A DNA stretch of 8,455 bases from Rubritepida sp. (GCA_022843345.1 JALHNW010000060.1:1-8455), one strand, 5' to 3'. Numbered from the stretch's first letter, positions 1 to 6,653 are shown. The notes: generated by a model from the sequence alone, not told the origin. Translations and numbers: made by a program.

Positions 1-2
1 GG

Positions 3-149
3 CGCATCGCGCGCGCCTCCTACGGCCGCGGCGCGCGCTTCACGCTCATCTTCGCCGCGAACCGCGAGCAGATCCGCGACCCCAACCGCATCTATCCCGG
101 GCAGGTCTTCGCGCTGCCCGCGCCGGCCGATTCCAGCCTTTCCAGGTAG
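3..149 (+). CDS. LysM domain-containing protein, C-terminal end (partial)
   Basis: The last 48 codons of a gene that begins before the window; it ends at TAG 147-149. The visible peptide is the second half of a LysM module. It has the alphaproteobacterial C-terminal pattern in which a 'RIARASYGRG' stretch leads to 'ANREQIRDPNRIYPGQVFALP', where Asn, Pro and the final hydrophobic strand are typical LysM positions. LysM modules bind the N-acetylglucosamine backbone of peptidoglycan. Proteins that end this way in related bacteria are often envelope proteins with Ig-like repeats before the LysM, but nothing upstream is visible here, so the rest of the architecture is unknown. The gene ends tail to tail with the minus-strand gene that follows, with their 3' ends overlapping by 58 nt. 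The family call is firm; the full function is open. Confidence 0.85.
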   Translation, partial: RIARASYGRGARFTLIFAANREQIRDPNRIYPGQVFALPAPADSSLSR

Positions 150-496
150 GGGTCCAGCGCCATGGCGAAGCGCACCATCTCGGCGATCATCGCCGCGGCG
201 GTGGCGCCCGGCGGGGCCTCGCGCTCCAATTGCAGCCGGTGGTCGGGCAGCACGCGCAGGGCCAGCTCCTCGCGCGGGATGCCTTCCAGCTCGCGCACCG
301 TCCAGCCGCGGTCCGCCCCCGGCTCCGCCGTCGAGGGGATGCGCCCGGCCAGGGCGGAGAGCCACAGGCGGCCATCCTCCAGCCTCGCCTCGCAGGCGCG
401 GCCCCGCCAGGCGAAGCGCATCGCCGGCGGCGCCATCCCGGCGCGAGGGGAAATCCGGCCGCCGTCATCCACGGCGAAGGGGCCCAGCATCAGCAT
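92..496 (-). CDS. Hypothetical protein divergent from psd
   Basis: I do not recognise this 134-residue protein. It has no signal peptide, no membrane helix and no motif I can name. It is Arg-, Glu- and Leu-rich, with a mixed sheet-like middle (residues about 25-95) and a C-terminal amphipathic helix 'AAAMIAEMVRFAMALDPYLERL'-like. The frame is believable because nearly all third positions are G or C and the sequence is not low complexity. The start is uncertain. ATG codons at 496 and 490 (M-L-M-L) lie outside psd but have no Shine-Dalgarno. An in-frame ATG at 544 would add 16 residues and overlap the psd start codon within a shared CATG; its GGAGGG sits only 2 nt away, too close for good initiation. 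I chose 496 because it leaves the psd promoter region free. Its 3' end overlaps the LysM gene by 58 nt. Confidence 0.65.
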   Translation of the reverse strand: MLMLGPFAVDDGGRISPRAGMAPPAMRFAWRGRACEARLEDGRLWLSALAGRIPSTAEPGADRGWTVRELEGIPREELALRVLPDHRLQLEREAPPGATAAAMIAEMVRFAMALDPYLERLESAGAGSAKTCPG

Positions 497-505
497 GCGC
501 ACAGC

Positions 506-534
506 TTGAACCGGAGAAGTGAACGGACCATAAA
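506..534 (+). promoter_or_regulatory. Candidate sigma-70 promoter for psd-pssA
   Basis: TTGAAC (506-511) and CATAAA (529-534) are separated by exactly 17 nt. Each matches the -35/-10 consensus at four of six positions, in a stretch that is unusually A/T-containing for this window. Transcription would begin about 6-8 nt after the -10, at roughly 540-543, on or next to the psd start codon. No Shine-Dalgarno precedes psd, which fits a leaderless transcript. This is pattern matching only, and chance matches of this quality do occur. Confidence 0.45.
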
Positions 535-542
535 CCGCCCGC

Positions 543-1220
543 ATGTCCCTCCGAAACAGCCTCAGCCTCGTCCTCGCCCCGCCGCACCCCGCGGGCCGGC
601 CCTTCCTCTGGGGCGGGGCCATCGTCGCCGTGCTCGGCGGGCTGCTGCTCGGGGAGTGGCTGTTCTGGCTGGGCACGGCCTTCACCCTGTTCTGCCTCTA
701 CTTCTTCCGCGACCCCAAGCGGGTGCCCCCGCCGCGCCCGCACCTCGTCCTCGCGCCCGCCGACGGCAAGATCGTGATGGTCGGCCCCGCCGTGCCCCCG
801 GCCGAGCTGGAGATGGGCTCCGCCCCGCGCGAGCGCATCGCCATCTTCCTGTCCGTGCTGGACGTGCACGTGAACCGCTCCCCCGTGCAGGGCACGGTCG
901 GCAAGCGCGCCTACCGCCCCGGCAAGTTCTTCGACGCCTCGCTGGACAAGGCCAGCGAGCACAACGAGCGCAACGGCCTTCGCATCGACCTGCCGGACGG
1001 GCGCAGCATCGGCTGCGTGCAGATCGCGGGCCTCATCGCGCGCCGCATCCTGTGCAGCGCCAAGGAGGGCGACACGCTGCTGGCGGGCGAGCGCTACGGC
1101 ATCATCCGCTTCGGCAGCCGCACGGACATCTACCTGCCCGACGGCGTCTCCCCCCTGGTCGTCGTCGGCCAGCGCACGGTGGGCGGCGAGACGGTGCTGG
1201 CGGACATGAGCCGCCACTGA
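543..1220 (+). CDS. psd: Phosphatidylserine decarboxylase, proenzyme
   Basis: Decarboxylates phosphatidylserine to phosphatidylethanolamine at the inner membrane, using a pyruvoyl group made by self-cleavage. At 225 residues it matches the short class of alphaproteobacteria and archaea rather than the ~320-residue enterobacterial class. The N-terminus has the 'LAPPHPAGRPF' lead-in followed by hydrophobic segments at about 21-54. The family motifs follow: PADG with D74, 'DVHVNRSP' with H109, and 'RPGKFFDASLDKASEHNERN' around 125-143. The self-cleavage site is G191-S192; Ser192 (codon 1116-1118) becomes the pyruvoyl N-terminus of a 34-residue alpha chain. D74 and H109 are the likely partners of S192 in the cleavage triad, by family knowledge. 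The start at 543 fits homologues but has no Shine-Dalgarno (see the candidate promoter). pssA begins one base after its stop, so the two are surely co-transcribed. Confidence 0.97.
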   Translation: MSLRNSLSLVLAPPHPAGRPFLWGGAIVAVLGGLLLGEWLFWLGTAFTLFCLYFFRDPKRVPPPRPHLVLAPADGKIVMVGPAVPPAELEMGSAPRERIAIFLSVLDVHVNRSPVQGTVGKRAYRPGKFFDASLDKASEHNERNGLRIDLPDGRSIGCVQIAGLIARRILCSAKEGDTLLAGERYGIIRFGSRTDIYLPDGVSPLVVVGQRTVGGETVLADMSRH

Positions 1221-1221
1221 C

Positions 1222-2073
1222 ATGGAACCCCGCCCGAAGCTGCGCGAGCGCCTGGCCCGCCGCCCCTACCCGTCCTGGCGGGGCCCCAGCCTGAACCGGA
1301 TGATCCCCAACATCCTCACCATGGTGGGGCTGTGCTGCGGTCTGGTGGCGATCCGCTTCGCGGTGGATGGCCGCTTCGCCCAGGCCGCCGCCTTCATCGT
1401 GGTCGCCGGCGTGATAGATGGCCTCGACGGGCGCATCGCGCGCCTGCTGAAGGGCACCAGCCGCTTCGGCGCCGAGTTCGACAGCCTGAGCGACTTCCTG
1501 TGCTTCGGCGTGGCCCCCGCCCTGGTGCTGTACCTGTGGACGCTGCACGCGCCCGGCCCGCTGGGCTTCGTGCCCTGCGTGATGTTCGCCGTCTGCTCCT
1601 CGCTGCGCCTCGCCCGCTTCAACGCGGCCTCCATCGCCGAGCCCGGCGCGCCGCTGCCCCCGCCCAAGCCGGCCTTCGCGTCCAACTTCTTCACCGGCGT
1701 GCCGGCCCCGGCCGGCGCGGGGCTCGCGCTCTTCCCGCTCTTCGCCTCGCTCGCCTTCGCCGAATGGGGGTGGGACGGGGTGGCGAACGCCTTCCGCCAC
1801 CCGCTGCTGGCTGCCGTGATCCTGCTGGTGGTGGGCGGGCTGATGGTCAGCACCGTGCCGTCCTGGAGCGCCAAGCGCGTGAAGGTGCCGCCCGGCATGG
1901 TGCTGCCGCTGCTGCTGGGCGTGGGCGCCTTCCTGGCGGTGCTGCTGGCCGAGCCCTGGGCGGCGATCGCCGCCGCCAGCCTGCTCTACGTCGGCGTCAT
2001 CATCGGCAGCGTGCGCGCCTGGCGCCGGCTGGCGCGCGAGCATGCCGCGCACCAGCCGCCACCCGAGGCCTGA
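1222..2073 (+). CDS. pssA: CDP-diacylglycerol-serine O-phosphatidyltransferase
   Basis: Makes phosphatidylserine from CDP-diacylglycerol and L-serine, the substrate for the preceding psd product. It belongs to the membrane-bound, type II CDP-alcohol phosphatidyltransferase class. The full family signature D-G-x2-A-R-x8-G-x3-D-x3-D is present as D69, G70, A73, R74, G83, D87 and D91, the residues that bind metal and CDP. A basic N-terminal tail leads to 'LNRMIPNILTM' (25-34), the usual beginning of the first helix. Several hydrophobic segments follow (about 30-66, 92-115, 153-182, 190-212 and 220-270). At 283 residues it is of normal length for alphaproteobacteria. The ATG at 1222 is one base after the psd stop (TGACATG) with only a weak upstream purine stretch, so translational coupling to psd is likely. 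Its stop lies 3 nt from the stop of the converging catalase gene, leaving no room for a dedicated terminator. Confidence 0.96.
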   Translation: MEPRPKLRERLARRPYPSWRGPSLNRMIPNILTMVGLCCGLVAIRFAVDGRFAQAAAFIVVAGVIDGLDGRIARLLKGTSRFGAEFDSLSDFLCFGVAPALVLYLWTLHAPGPLGFVPCVMFAVCSSLRLARFNAASIAEPGAPLPPPKPAFASNFFTGVPAPAGAGLALFPLFASLAFAEWGWDGVANAFRHPLLAAVILLVVGGLMVSTVPSWSAKRVKVPPGMVLPLLLGVGAFLAVLLAEPWAAIAAASLLYVGVIIGSVRAWRRLAREHAAHQPPPEA

Positions 2074-2076
2074 CGC

Positions 2077-2990
2077 CTACTTCGACTTGTCGTACAGCTT
2101 GCGCGCGATCTCGACGATCTCCTCCGGTGCGTAGTCGGGGGTGAAGCTGCTGGCGCTGCCCTCCATCGCCTTCAGGCTGTCCGGGCCCGGGTCGGGCGGC
2201 ATGTCCACCACCTCCAGCGGCCCGGTCTTGTCGTAGGTGGTCTCGTCCGCGCTCCAGATGCCGGCGATGTCGGCGTAGTCGCGGTCGCTGAACTTGTAGA
2301 GCACGCGGTGCCGCCCCTCCACCTCGTACTTCTTCGCCTCGGGGATGTTGTCGTGGGTGATGTTGGGCACCGGCAGCATGTTCTCCACCGCAACCCCCGT
2401 CAGCTTCTTCAGCGCCAGCGCGAAGGCCTGCGCGTGGACGCTGCCGCGCACCAGCAGGTAGCCCAGCACCTCGCGCCCACCGGGTCGGTCTGCATCTCGT
2501 ACACGCGCAGCTTGTGCATCCGCGCGCCGCATTCGAGGAAGAAGTTGTGCAGCAGGTCCAGCACCAGGTTGCCGGTGTGGAACACGAAATGCGCGTTCCA
2601 CGGCCTGGCGTTGGAATCGAAGGGCAGGCCGGCGCCCGCGCCCATGGCGAAGCCCGCCACGTCGCGCTTCGTCTTCATGAAGTCGTAGGGCGCATCGCTC
2701 GGATGCCCCGTCGGCGCGGCCGAGGGCGGGCCGTTGTTGAGCAGGGAGATGCCAGTGGTCACCAGTTCCACATGGCCCAGCTCCTCCGCCGTGATGCTCG
2801 CCACCAGCGAGTGGAAGGGCTTCAGCTTGTGCTTGTCGCGGAAGTTGAAACTCTGGAACATGTAGTTGTTCAGGGTGGACATCTCGCCGAACTGCCCGCC
2901 CAGGATCTCGTTCAGGGCAGCGCCCGCGTCGGGGTCGGCGTCCTTCGGCTCCGGCAGGTCGATCAGCAGGGAATCGCGTCGCATGAACAT
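2077..2990 (-). pseudogene. Manganese catalase, interrupted by a one-base frameshift
   Basis: Encodes a dimanganese catalase (non-haem, hydrogen peroxide to water and oxygen), but the reading frame breaks in the middle. The first part (start 2990, ATG) runs in frame to 'YEMQTDPVG' (residue 172). The family sequence then continues in another frame from 'REVLGYLLVRGSVHAQAF' to the TAG at 2077. Restoring one base near 2472-2478 gives a 304-residue protein of normal length. All five metal ligands expected from the Lactobacillus plantarum enzyme are then in place: E36, E70, H73 and E153 before the break, and H186 after it. Without repair the product stops at 193 residues (stop 2409-2411), with a nonsense tail and no H186. 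The rest shows no decay, so the mutation is recent or is a sequencing error. GGAGGG at 3000-3005, 9 nt before the ATG, supports the start. Confidence 0.92.
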
Positions 2991-2999
2991 GGGCCAGGG

Positions 3000-3005
3000 C
3001 CCTCC
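3000..3005 (-). promoter_or_regulatory. Ribosome binding site of the manganese catalase gene
   Basis: GGAGGG on the minus strand, 9 nt before the ATG at 2990. It is one of the strongest Shine-Dalgarno sequences in the window. It favours this start over the second ATG at 2984 (M-F-M) and suggests efficient translation when the gene is expressed. Confidence 0.7.
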
Positions 3006-3073
3006 GGGATGAACCTTCCCGAAACCCGTGGCCCCGCCCTGCGGATGCGCGGGAATGCGTTACGATGTCTCCA

Positions 3074-3448
3074 TCACAGGCAGGTCAGGCGCAGGTGGGC
3101 CATCACCTGCTCCTCCGTCGCCCGCCGGTCGTGCCGGCCCAGCGTCAGCAGCTGGCTCTGCCGCGGCGCGAGCGCGACGGGCTGCCCCGCGCCGGGCGGG
3201 GCGGCCAGGTTGGCGAAGCCCAGCGCCACGGTGAAGCGCCGCGGCTGCGGGCCGTTGTTCGTCACCATCACGCGGTAGGCGAAGCCGCCGCCCTCGGGCG
3301 TGATCCAGATGCGGTGCGGCTCCAGCGCGCCGGGGCCGATGCAGCGCGGCATGGTCGGCGGCGCGGCAGGGCGCCCGCGCGGCTGCTGCGCCAGGGCCGG
3401 CCCGGCGATCGCCAGCAGGAGCATCAGGGCAGGGACGGCGCGTCGCAC
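3074..3448 (-). CDS. Small secreted hypothetical protein
   Basis: I do not recognise the family. The 124-residue product has a clear Sec signal peptide: Arg-Arg at 2-3, a hydrophobic core at about 5-19 rich in Leu and Ala, and an Ala-Leu-Ala cleavage site after residue 20. A short Pro/Arg-rich linker leads to a domain of about 85 residues with alternating beta strands ('HRIWITP', 'FAYRVMVTNN', 'RRFTVALGF', 'SQLLTLG'), suggesting a small beta-sandwich in the periplasm. There are only two cysteines in the mature protein, C36 near the start and C123 next to last, which could pair as a disulfide tying the termini together. The start is GTG (3446-3448), chosen because it gives a complete signal peptide; no convincing Shine-Dalgarno precedes it. 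It lies 40 nt after the CaiB-family gene and 83 nt before the catalase gene, all on one strand. Function unknown. Confidence 0.75.
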   Translation of the reverse strand: MRRAVPALMLLLAIAGPALAQQPRGRPAAPPTMPRCIGPGALEPHRIWITPEGGGFAYRVMVTNNGPQPRRFTVALGFANLAAPPGAGQPVALAPRQSQLLTLGRHDRRATEEQVMAHLRLTCL

Positions 3449-3488
3449 GGGGCATTGCTACCCCGGCGCGCAACGCCTTGCCATCCTG

Positions 3489-4709
3489 CTACCGGCGCCG
3501 CGCCTCCACCAGCACCCCCGCCTCCGCCAGCCGCGCGATCTCCTCCTCCGAGAAGCCGCGCGATGCCAGCACCTCGCGCGTATGCGCCCCGAAGCGCGGC
3601 GGCGCGGCGCGCGTGCCGCCCGGCGTGCGGGACAGCTTGATCGGCGTCCCCAGGGCGCGGAACCCGTCCTTCTCCGTCACCATCCCGCGGTGCGCCGTGT
3701 GGGCGGCGGCCATCGCCTGGTCCACCCCCAGCACCGGCCCGGCCGGCAGCCCGGCCGCCAGCATCCGCAGGCACAGCTCGTGCCCGTCCTCGGGCGCGAA
3801 GCGCTCGGCCAGGATCGCCATCAGCGCGGGCTTGTTGACGACGCGCGCGCCGTTGGTGGCGAAGCGCTCGTCCCGCGCCAGGTGGTCCAGCCCCAGGAAG
3901 GCGCAGAACTTCCGCCAGGTGGGGTCGTTGCCCACGCCGACGAAGATCTCGCCCGTGGCGGTGGCGAACTTGGCGTAGGGCGCGAGGTTCGGGTGCGGGT
4001 TGCCGGTAGCGACCGGCCGCTTGCCGTTGAGGAAGAAGTTGGCCGCGTGCGGATGCAGCAGCGCCATGCCGCAATCATGCAGCGTCATGTCGCAATACTG
4101 GCCCTTGCCGCTGCGCTGCCGCTCGTGCAGCGCCATCAGGATGGCGACGGCGCTGAACAGCCCGGTGGCGATGTCCACGATCGGCGTGCCCAGCCGGGTG
4201 GGCCCGCTATCCTCCGTGCCGTTGATGGACATGAGGCCGACCATGGCCTGCAGGATGGCGTCGTAGCCGGGAAAGCCCCCCAGCGGCCCGCTCGCCCCGA
4301 AGCCCGAGACGCGGCAGTGGATCAGCCGCGGGAAGCGCTGGCTCAGCAACTCCTCGAAGCCCAGCCCCCACTTCTCCATCGAGCCGGGCTTGAAGTTCTC
4401 CACCAGCACGTCGGCGCCTTCCAGCAGGCGCAGCAGCACCTCGCGCCCCTCCGGCTTCGCCAGGTCCAGCCCCACCGAGCGCTTGTTGCGGTTCACGCCC
4501 ACGAAGTAGGAGGCGTCGCCGTTCTCGTCGAAGGGCGGGCCCCAGTCGCGCACCTCGTCGCCCTGCGGGGGTTCGAGCTTGATCACCTCGGCGCCGTGGT
4601 CCGACAGGATCATGGTGCAGTAGGGGCCGCCCAGCACGCGGGTGAGGTCCACCACGCGCAGCCCGGACAGGGCGCCCGGGCCGGCGGTGAGCGGGGCTTT
4701 ATCCTGCAT
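3489..4709 (-). CDS. CaiB/BaiF (family III) CoA-transferase
   Basis: A family III CoA-transferase of 406 residues, the usual length. These cytosolic dimers move CoA from one acyl-CoA to another carboxylic acid through an aspartyl-CoA intermediate. Family landmarks: 'LRVVDLTRVLGGPYCTMIL' (17-35), the 'AEVIKLEPPQGDE' strand (40-52), 'NRNKRSVGLDL' (73-83), 'VENFKPG' (103-109), and 'PGYDAILQA', where D150 occupies the place of the catalytic Asp169 of formyl-CoA transferase. The C-terminal 'GTPIKLSRTPG' and 'HTREVL' motifs are also typical. The substrate cannot be deduced. The start ATG at 4709 is backed by GGGAGAG 8 nt upstream; extending to the ATG at 4856 adds an Arg/Ser-rich stretch unlike the family. 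Its start overlaps the stop of the preceding glycosyltransferase/SGNH gene by 11 nt, implying translational coupling despite the apparent lack of a shared function. Confidence 0.95.
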   Translation of the reverse strand: MQDKAPLTAGPGALSGLRVVDLTRVLGGPYCTMILSDHGAEVIKLEPPQGDEVRDWGPPFDENGDASYFVGVNRNKRSVGLDLAKPEGREVLLRLLEGADVLVENFKPGSMEKWGLGFEELLSQRFPRLIHCRVSGFGASGPLGGFPGYDAILQAMVGLMSINGTEDSGPTRLGTPIVDIATGLFSAVAILMALHERQRSGKGQYCDMTLHDCGMALLHPHAANFFLNGKRPVATGNPHPNLAPYAKFATATGEIFVGVGNDPTWRKFCAFLGLDHLARDERFATNGARVVNKPALMAILAERFAPEDGHELCLRMLAAGLPAGPVLGVDQAMAAAHTAHRGMVTEKDGFRALGTPIKLSRTPGGTRAAPPRFGAHTREVLASRGFSEEEIARLAEAGVLVEARRR

Positions 4710-6597
4710 GCGCGTCACTCTCCCGTGCTGGGGCCATTGCCCGCCGGCGGGCCTCCAGGCGTTCGCGCGCGACGGCGCGCAGGTCCCGCCCGTCATCGGG
4801 CAGGCGCTTGACGAAGCGCTCCGCGATCTCGGACACCACGATGTCCGCTCCCGCATCGCGCGCGTAGGCGTGGTCCACCGAAGCCGACCAGAGAAAGTGC
4901 ACCTCCCGGAAGGTTTCGGCCAGCATGCCAGTCAGCAGGTGCGGCCGGAACTCGCTGAAGGAGTCGCCAAACAGGACCAGCGTCGCGTCCTCCGCCCGGG
5001 GCGAGGCGTTGCGGAACACAACCCGGCTGCCGCCCAGCAGCCCGGCGGCGTCGCGGAAGCCGGTCGCCTCCAGCTCCTCCACCAAGGCGTTCGCCTCAAC
5101 TCGCTTTCCGTTCAGCAGCATCCGGTGGAAGGCCGCGGATTCCACCATGGGCGGGTCCATCTTGGCGCCCAGGTCGAGCGCCAGAGTGGCTCGCGACGAG
5201 GGCCGGTCCCGCAGCCCGAGCCGCGGGGCGACGCCCAGCGAGGTGCAGAGCGCCGCATAGGCGGCCAGGCAACCCTCGAAGCTCCAGTGCGAATCCGTGC
5301 GAAGGAACAGGTCCTTGCCGCCCTTGGCGCGCAGCAGGGCTGCCTCGGCGTCCACCAGCATCCCCTCCATGCCGCGCGCCCGTGCCGCCGCCAGGATGCG
5401 CGCCGCCGGCCCGCCGGGCGGCGCGCCGGGGGGAGGGGGGGCGAACATCTCCGGGTAGATGCTGAGTTTGTCGGGCGCGAAGAGGTGGCGGAAGGTCATC
5501 CCGGCCTCCGCGCAGCGCCGCCCGCGCTCCGCCAGCAGGTCCAGCCAAGCGGCGATCTCCGCCTCTTCCAGGAAGCCCGGCTCGTGGAACAGGCGCAGCA
5601 CGTCGTTCGATCCGCCAGTGAGGAACAGCCAGCCGTCGTGGCCCGCCGTGACCTCGCCACCCGAGCTTGCCTGCCCAGGCAGGGGCGGTGTGTGGCGAGC
5701 GCGCGCGGCCAGCGCGGGGCCGGGGGCGGGCAGGGCGTCGCGGAAGCGATCGGGTACGCGCAGCAGCTTCGGCGGCCCTGCCGACAGCGTCATGTAGAAG
5801 CGCCGGCGCTCCTGTGGCCGCTCCTTTGCAAAGTCGCGTGCCTCGTCCAGCCAGGGCCGGATGTCTGGATCGTGCTCGCGAAAATCCGCCGTAATCTGGC
5901 GATCCGTCGCCGCGGAGGCGCGCTGCATGGCGACGTAGCGCCCGTCATCCCAGCGCTGGTCGTGGTCCGCTGGGTCGTCGCCCCAAGGCATGGCCTGCGT
6001 CTTGCCCAGGCGCTGCAGCGCTGTCGGCAGGTCGTGGTGGCGCAGGTGGAACAGGAACAGCCGGTCGAACTCCATCGCCTGGTCGCTGATGTGGAACCCA
6101 GCGTCCCAGCGGATCGGCACGCGCGTCAGCACCGGCTTGCACATGGCCAGCGCCAGCCGCGCCCAGCCGCGCTGGCGCAGCAGCGGCGCGCCCGGTGCCA
6201 GTGGCGCGTCCTCCGCCACCTGCTCGACGTTCAGGCCTATGGCGGTGACGGCCTCCGCCTCCACCCCGTCGCAATAGGCCTGCAGGTCGGGCGCCGCCTC
6301 CGGGTCGGGCACCAGCAGCTCGTCCGCCTCGGTGTGGATCACCACGTCGTAGCATTCCAGCAGCGCCGAGCAGAATTCCGACATGAACTTCGCCCGCTTG
6401 CCGTCATGCATGGGCGAGCGCGGGATTCGCACCACGTTCACCCCGCCCAGCCCCTGCGTGCTGCCGTCGTCGGAGCCGTGGTCCACGACGTAGAGCTGGT
6501 CGCGCGGCAGGCTGCGCGCGTAGTGCTCGACCCAGAGGTGCAGGAAGTACGGCTCGTTGTAGGCCATAGTGACGGCGGCGACTCGGCGCGAAGCCAT
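4699..6597 (-). CDS. Glycosyltransferase (GT2-like) fused to AlgX/AlgJ-like SGNH domain
   Basis: A 632-residue two-domain protein. Residues about 5-270 are a glycosyltransferase of the GT2/GT92-like 'Glyco_tranf_2_4' type. The signs are 'AVTMAYNE' (7-14), 'VVDHGSDDGST' (37-47), a K-x-x-F segment at 67-71 and 'HTEADELLVPD' (88-98), with E90-x-D92 where most members carry D-x-D. After a Pro/Ala-rich linker (about 285-312), residues 317-605 look like the AlgX/AlgJ alginate acetyltransferase SGNH family. They have 'GHDGWLFL' (319-326), 'LFAPDKLSIYPE' (372-383), the D435-x-H437 pair in 'FLRTDSHW', the GDS nucleophile motif with S546, and a closing 'ADIVVSEIAERF'. D435, H437 and S546 would form the triad. 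I see no signal peptide or membrane helix, although AlgJ/AlgX work in the periplasm. A tandem GAGGA precedes the start; the 7-nt-spaced copy (6605-6609) is the likely ribosome site. Substrate unknown; a role in decorating a surface glycan is an inference. Confidence 0.88.
   Translation of the reverse strand: MASRRVAAVTMAYNEPYFLHLWVEHYARSLPRDQLYVVDHGSDDGSTQGLGGVNVVRIPRSPMHDGKRAKFMSEFCSALLECYDVVIHTEADELLVPDPEAAPDLQAYCDGVEAEAVTAIGLNVEQVAEDAPLAPGAPLLRQRGWARLALAMCKPVLTRVPIRWDAGFHISDQAMEFDRLFLFHLRHHDLPTALQRLGKTQAMPWGDDPADHDQRWDDGRYVAMQRASAATDRQITADFREHDPDIRPWLDEARDFAKERPQERRRFYMTLSAGPPKLLRVPDRFRDALPAPGPALAARARHTPPLPGQASSGGEVTAGHDGWLFLTGGSNDVLRLFHEPGFLEEAEIAAWLDLLAERGRRCAEAGMTFRHLFAPDKLSIYPEMFAPPPPGAPPGGPAARILAAARARGMEGMLVDAEAALLRAKGGKDLFLRTDSHWSFEGCLAAYAALCTSLGVAPRLGLRDRPSSRATLALDLGAKMDPPMVESAAFHRMLLNGKRVEANALVEELEATGFRDAAGLLGGSRVVFRNASPRAEDATLVLFGDSFSEFRPHLLTGMLAETFREVHFLWSASVDHAYARDAGADIVVSEIAERFVKRLPDDGRDLRAVARERLEARRRAMAPARESDAHAG
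4718..4724 (-). promoter_or_regulatory. Ribosome binding site of the CaiB-family gene
   Basis: GGGAGAG on the minus strand, 8 nt before the ATG at 4709. It lies inside the 3' end of the upstream gene and decides the start against the longer in-frame ATG at 4856. Confidence 0.6.
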
Positions 6598-6604
6598 TCC
6601 TCGT

Positions 6605-6609
6605 TCCTC
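6605..6609 (-). promoter_or_regulatory. Ribosome binding site of the glycosyltransferase/SGNH gene
   Basis: GAGGA on the minus strand, 7 nt before the ATG at 6597. A second GAGGA (6598-6602) directly abuts the start codon and is too close to work, so the distal copy is the plausible site. Confidence 0.5.
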
Positions 6610-6633
6610 GTGGATTACCCGGGGGGACTATGC

Positions 6634-6653
6634 GGACGGCACGGGCGCTGTCC
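6634..6653 (-). other. Weak hairpin between the CoA-transferase B and glycosyltransferase genes
   Basis: Seven-nucleotide arms flank a 6-nt loop in the 67-nt gap. On the minus-strand RNA the stem has six pairs and one A-C mismatch. No U-run follows, so it does not meet the pattern of an intrinsic terminator. It may be chance in GC-rich DNA, or may contribute to uncoupling of the two genes. Confidence 0.2.

Noticed and set aside
465..1223. Minus-strand and alternative plus-strand frames over psd
   Set aside because: psd is unambiguous through its G-S cleavage site and conserved motifs. The other frames give Arg/His/Ala-rich products.
2074..2076. Terminator between pssA and the catalase gene
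   Set aside because: Only 3 nt separate the stops, and I saw no hairpin with a U-run in either 3' end.
2470..2480. Programmed ribosomal frameshifting in the catalase gene
   Set aside because: There is no slippery heptamer or run of identical bases at the junction, and manganese catalases are not known to need frameshifting. Mutation or sequence error is simpler.
2991..3073. EcfG-type stress promoter (GGAAC-N16/17-CGTT) before the catalase gene
   Set aside because: I searched the 83-nt gap on the minus strand and found no properly spaced pair, so no promoter is claimed.
3300..4811. Long plus-strand frame opposite the CaiB-family gene
   Set aside because: Low-complexity Arg/Ala/Gln-rich product opposite a well-conserved enzyme; an antisense shadow.
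4710..4856. N-terminal extension of the CaiB-family protein
   Set aside because: The added stretch is Arg/Ser/Trp-rich and unlike the family, and overlaps the end of the upstream coding region. A good ribosome site supports 4709.
5670..5683. Perfect 6-bp inverted repeat with a 2-nt loop
   Set aside because: It lies within the linker/SGNH coding region, has no U-run, and is too short to mean more than chance at this GC content.
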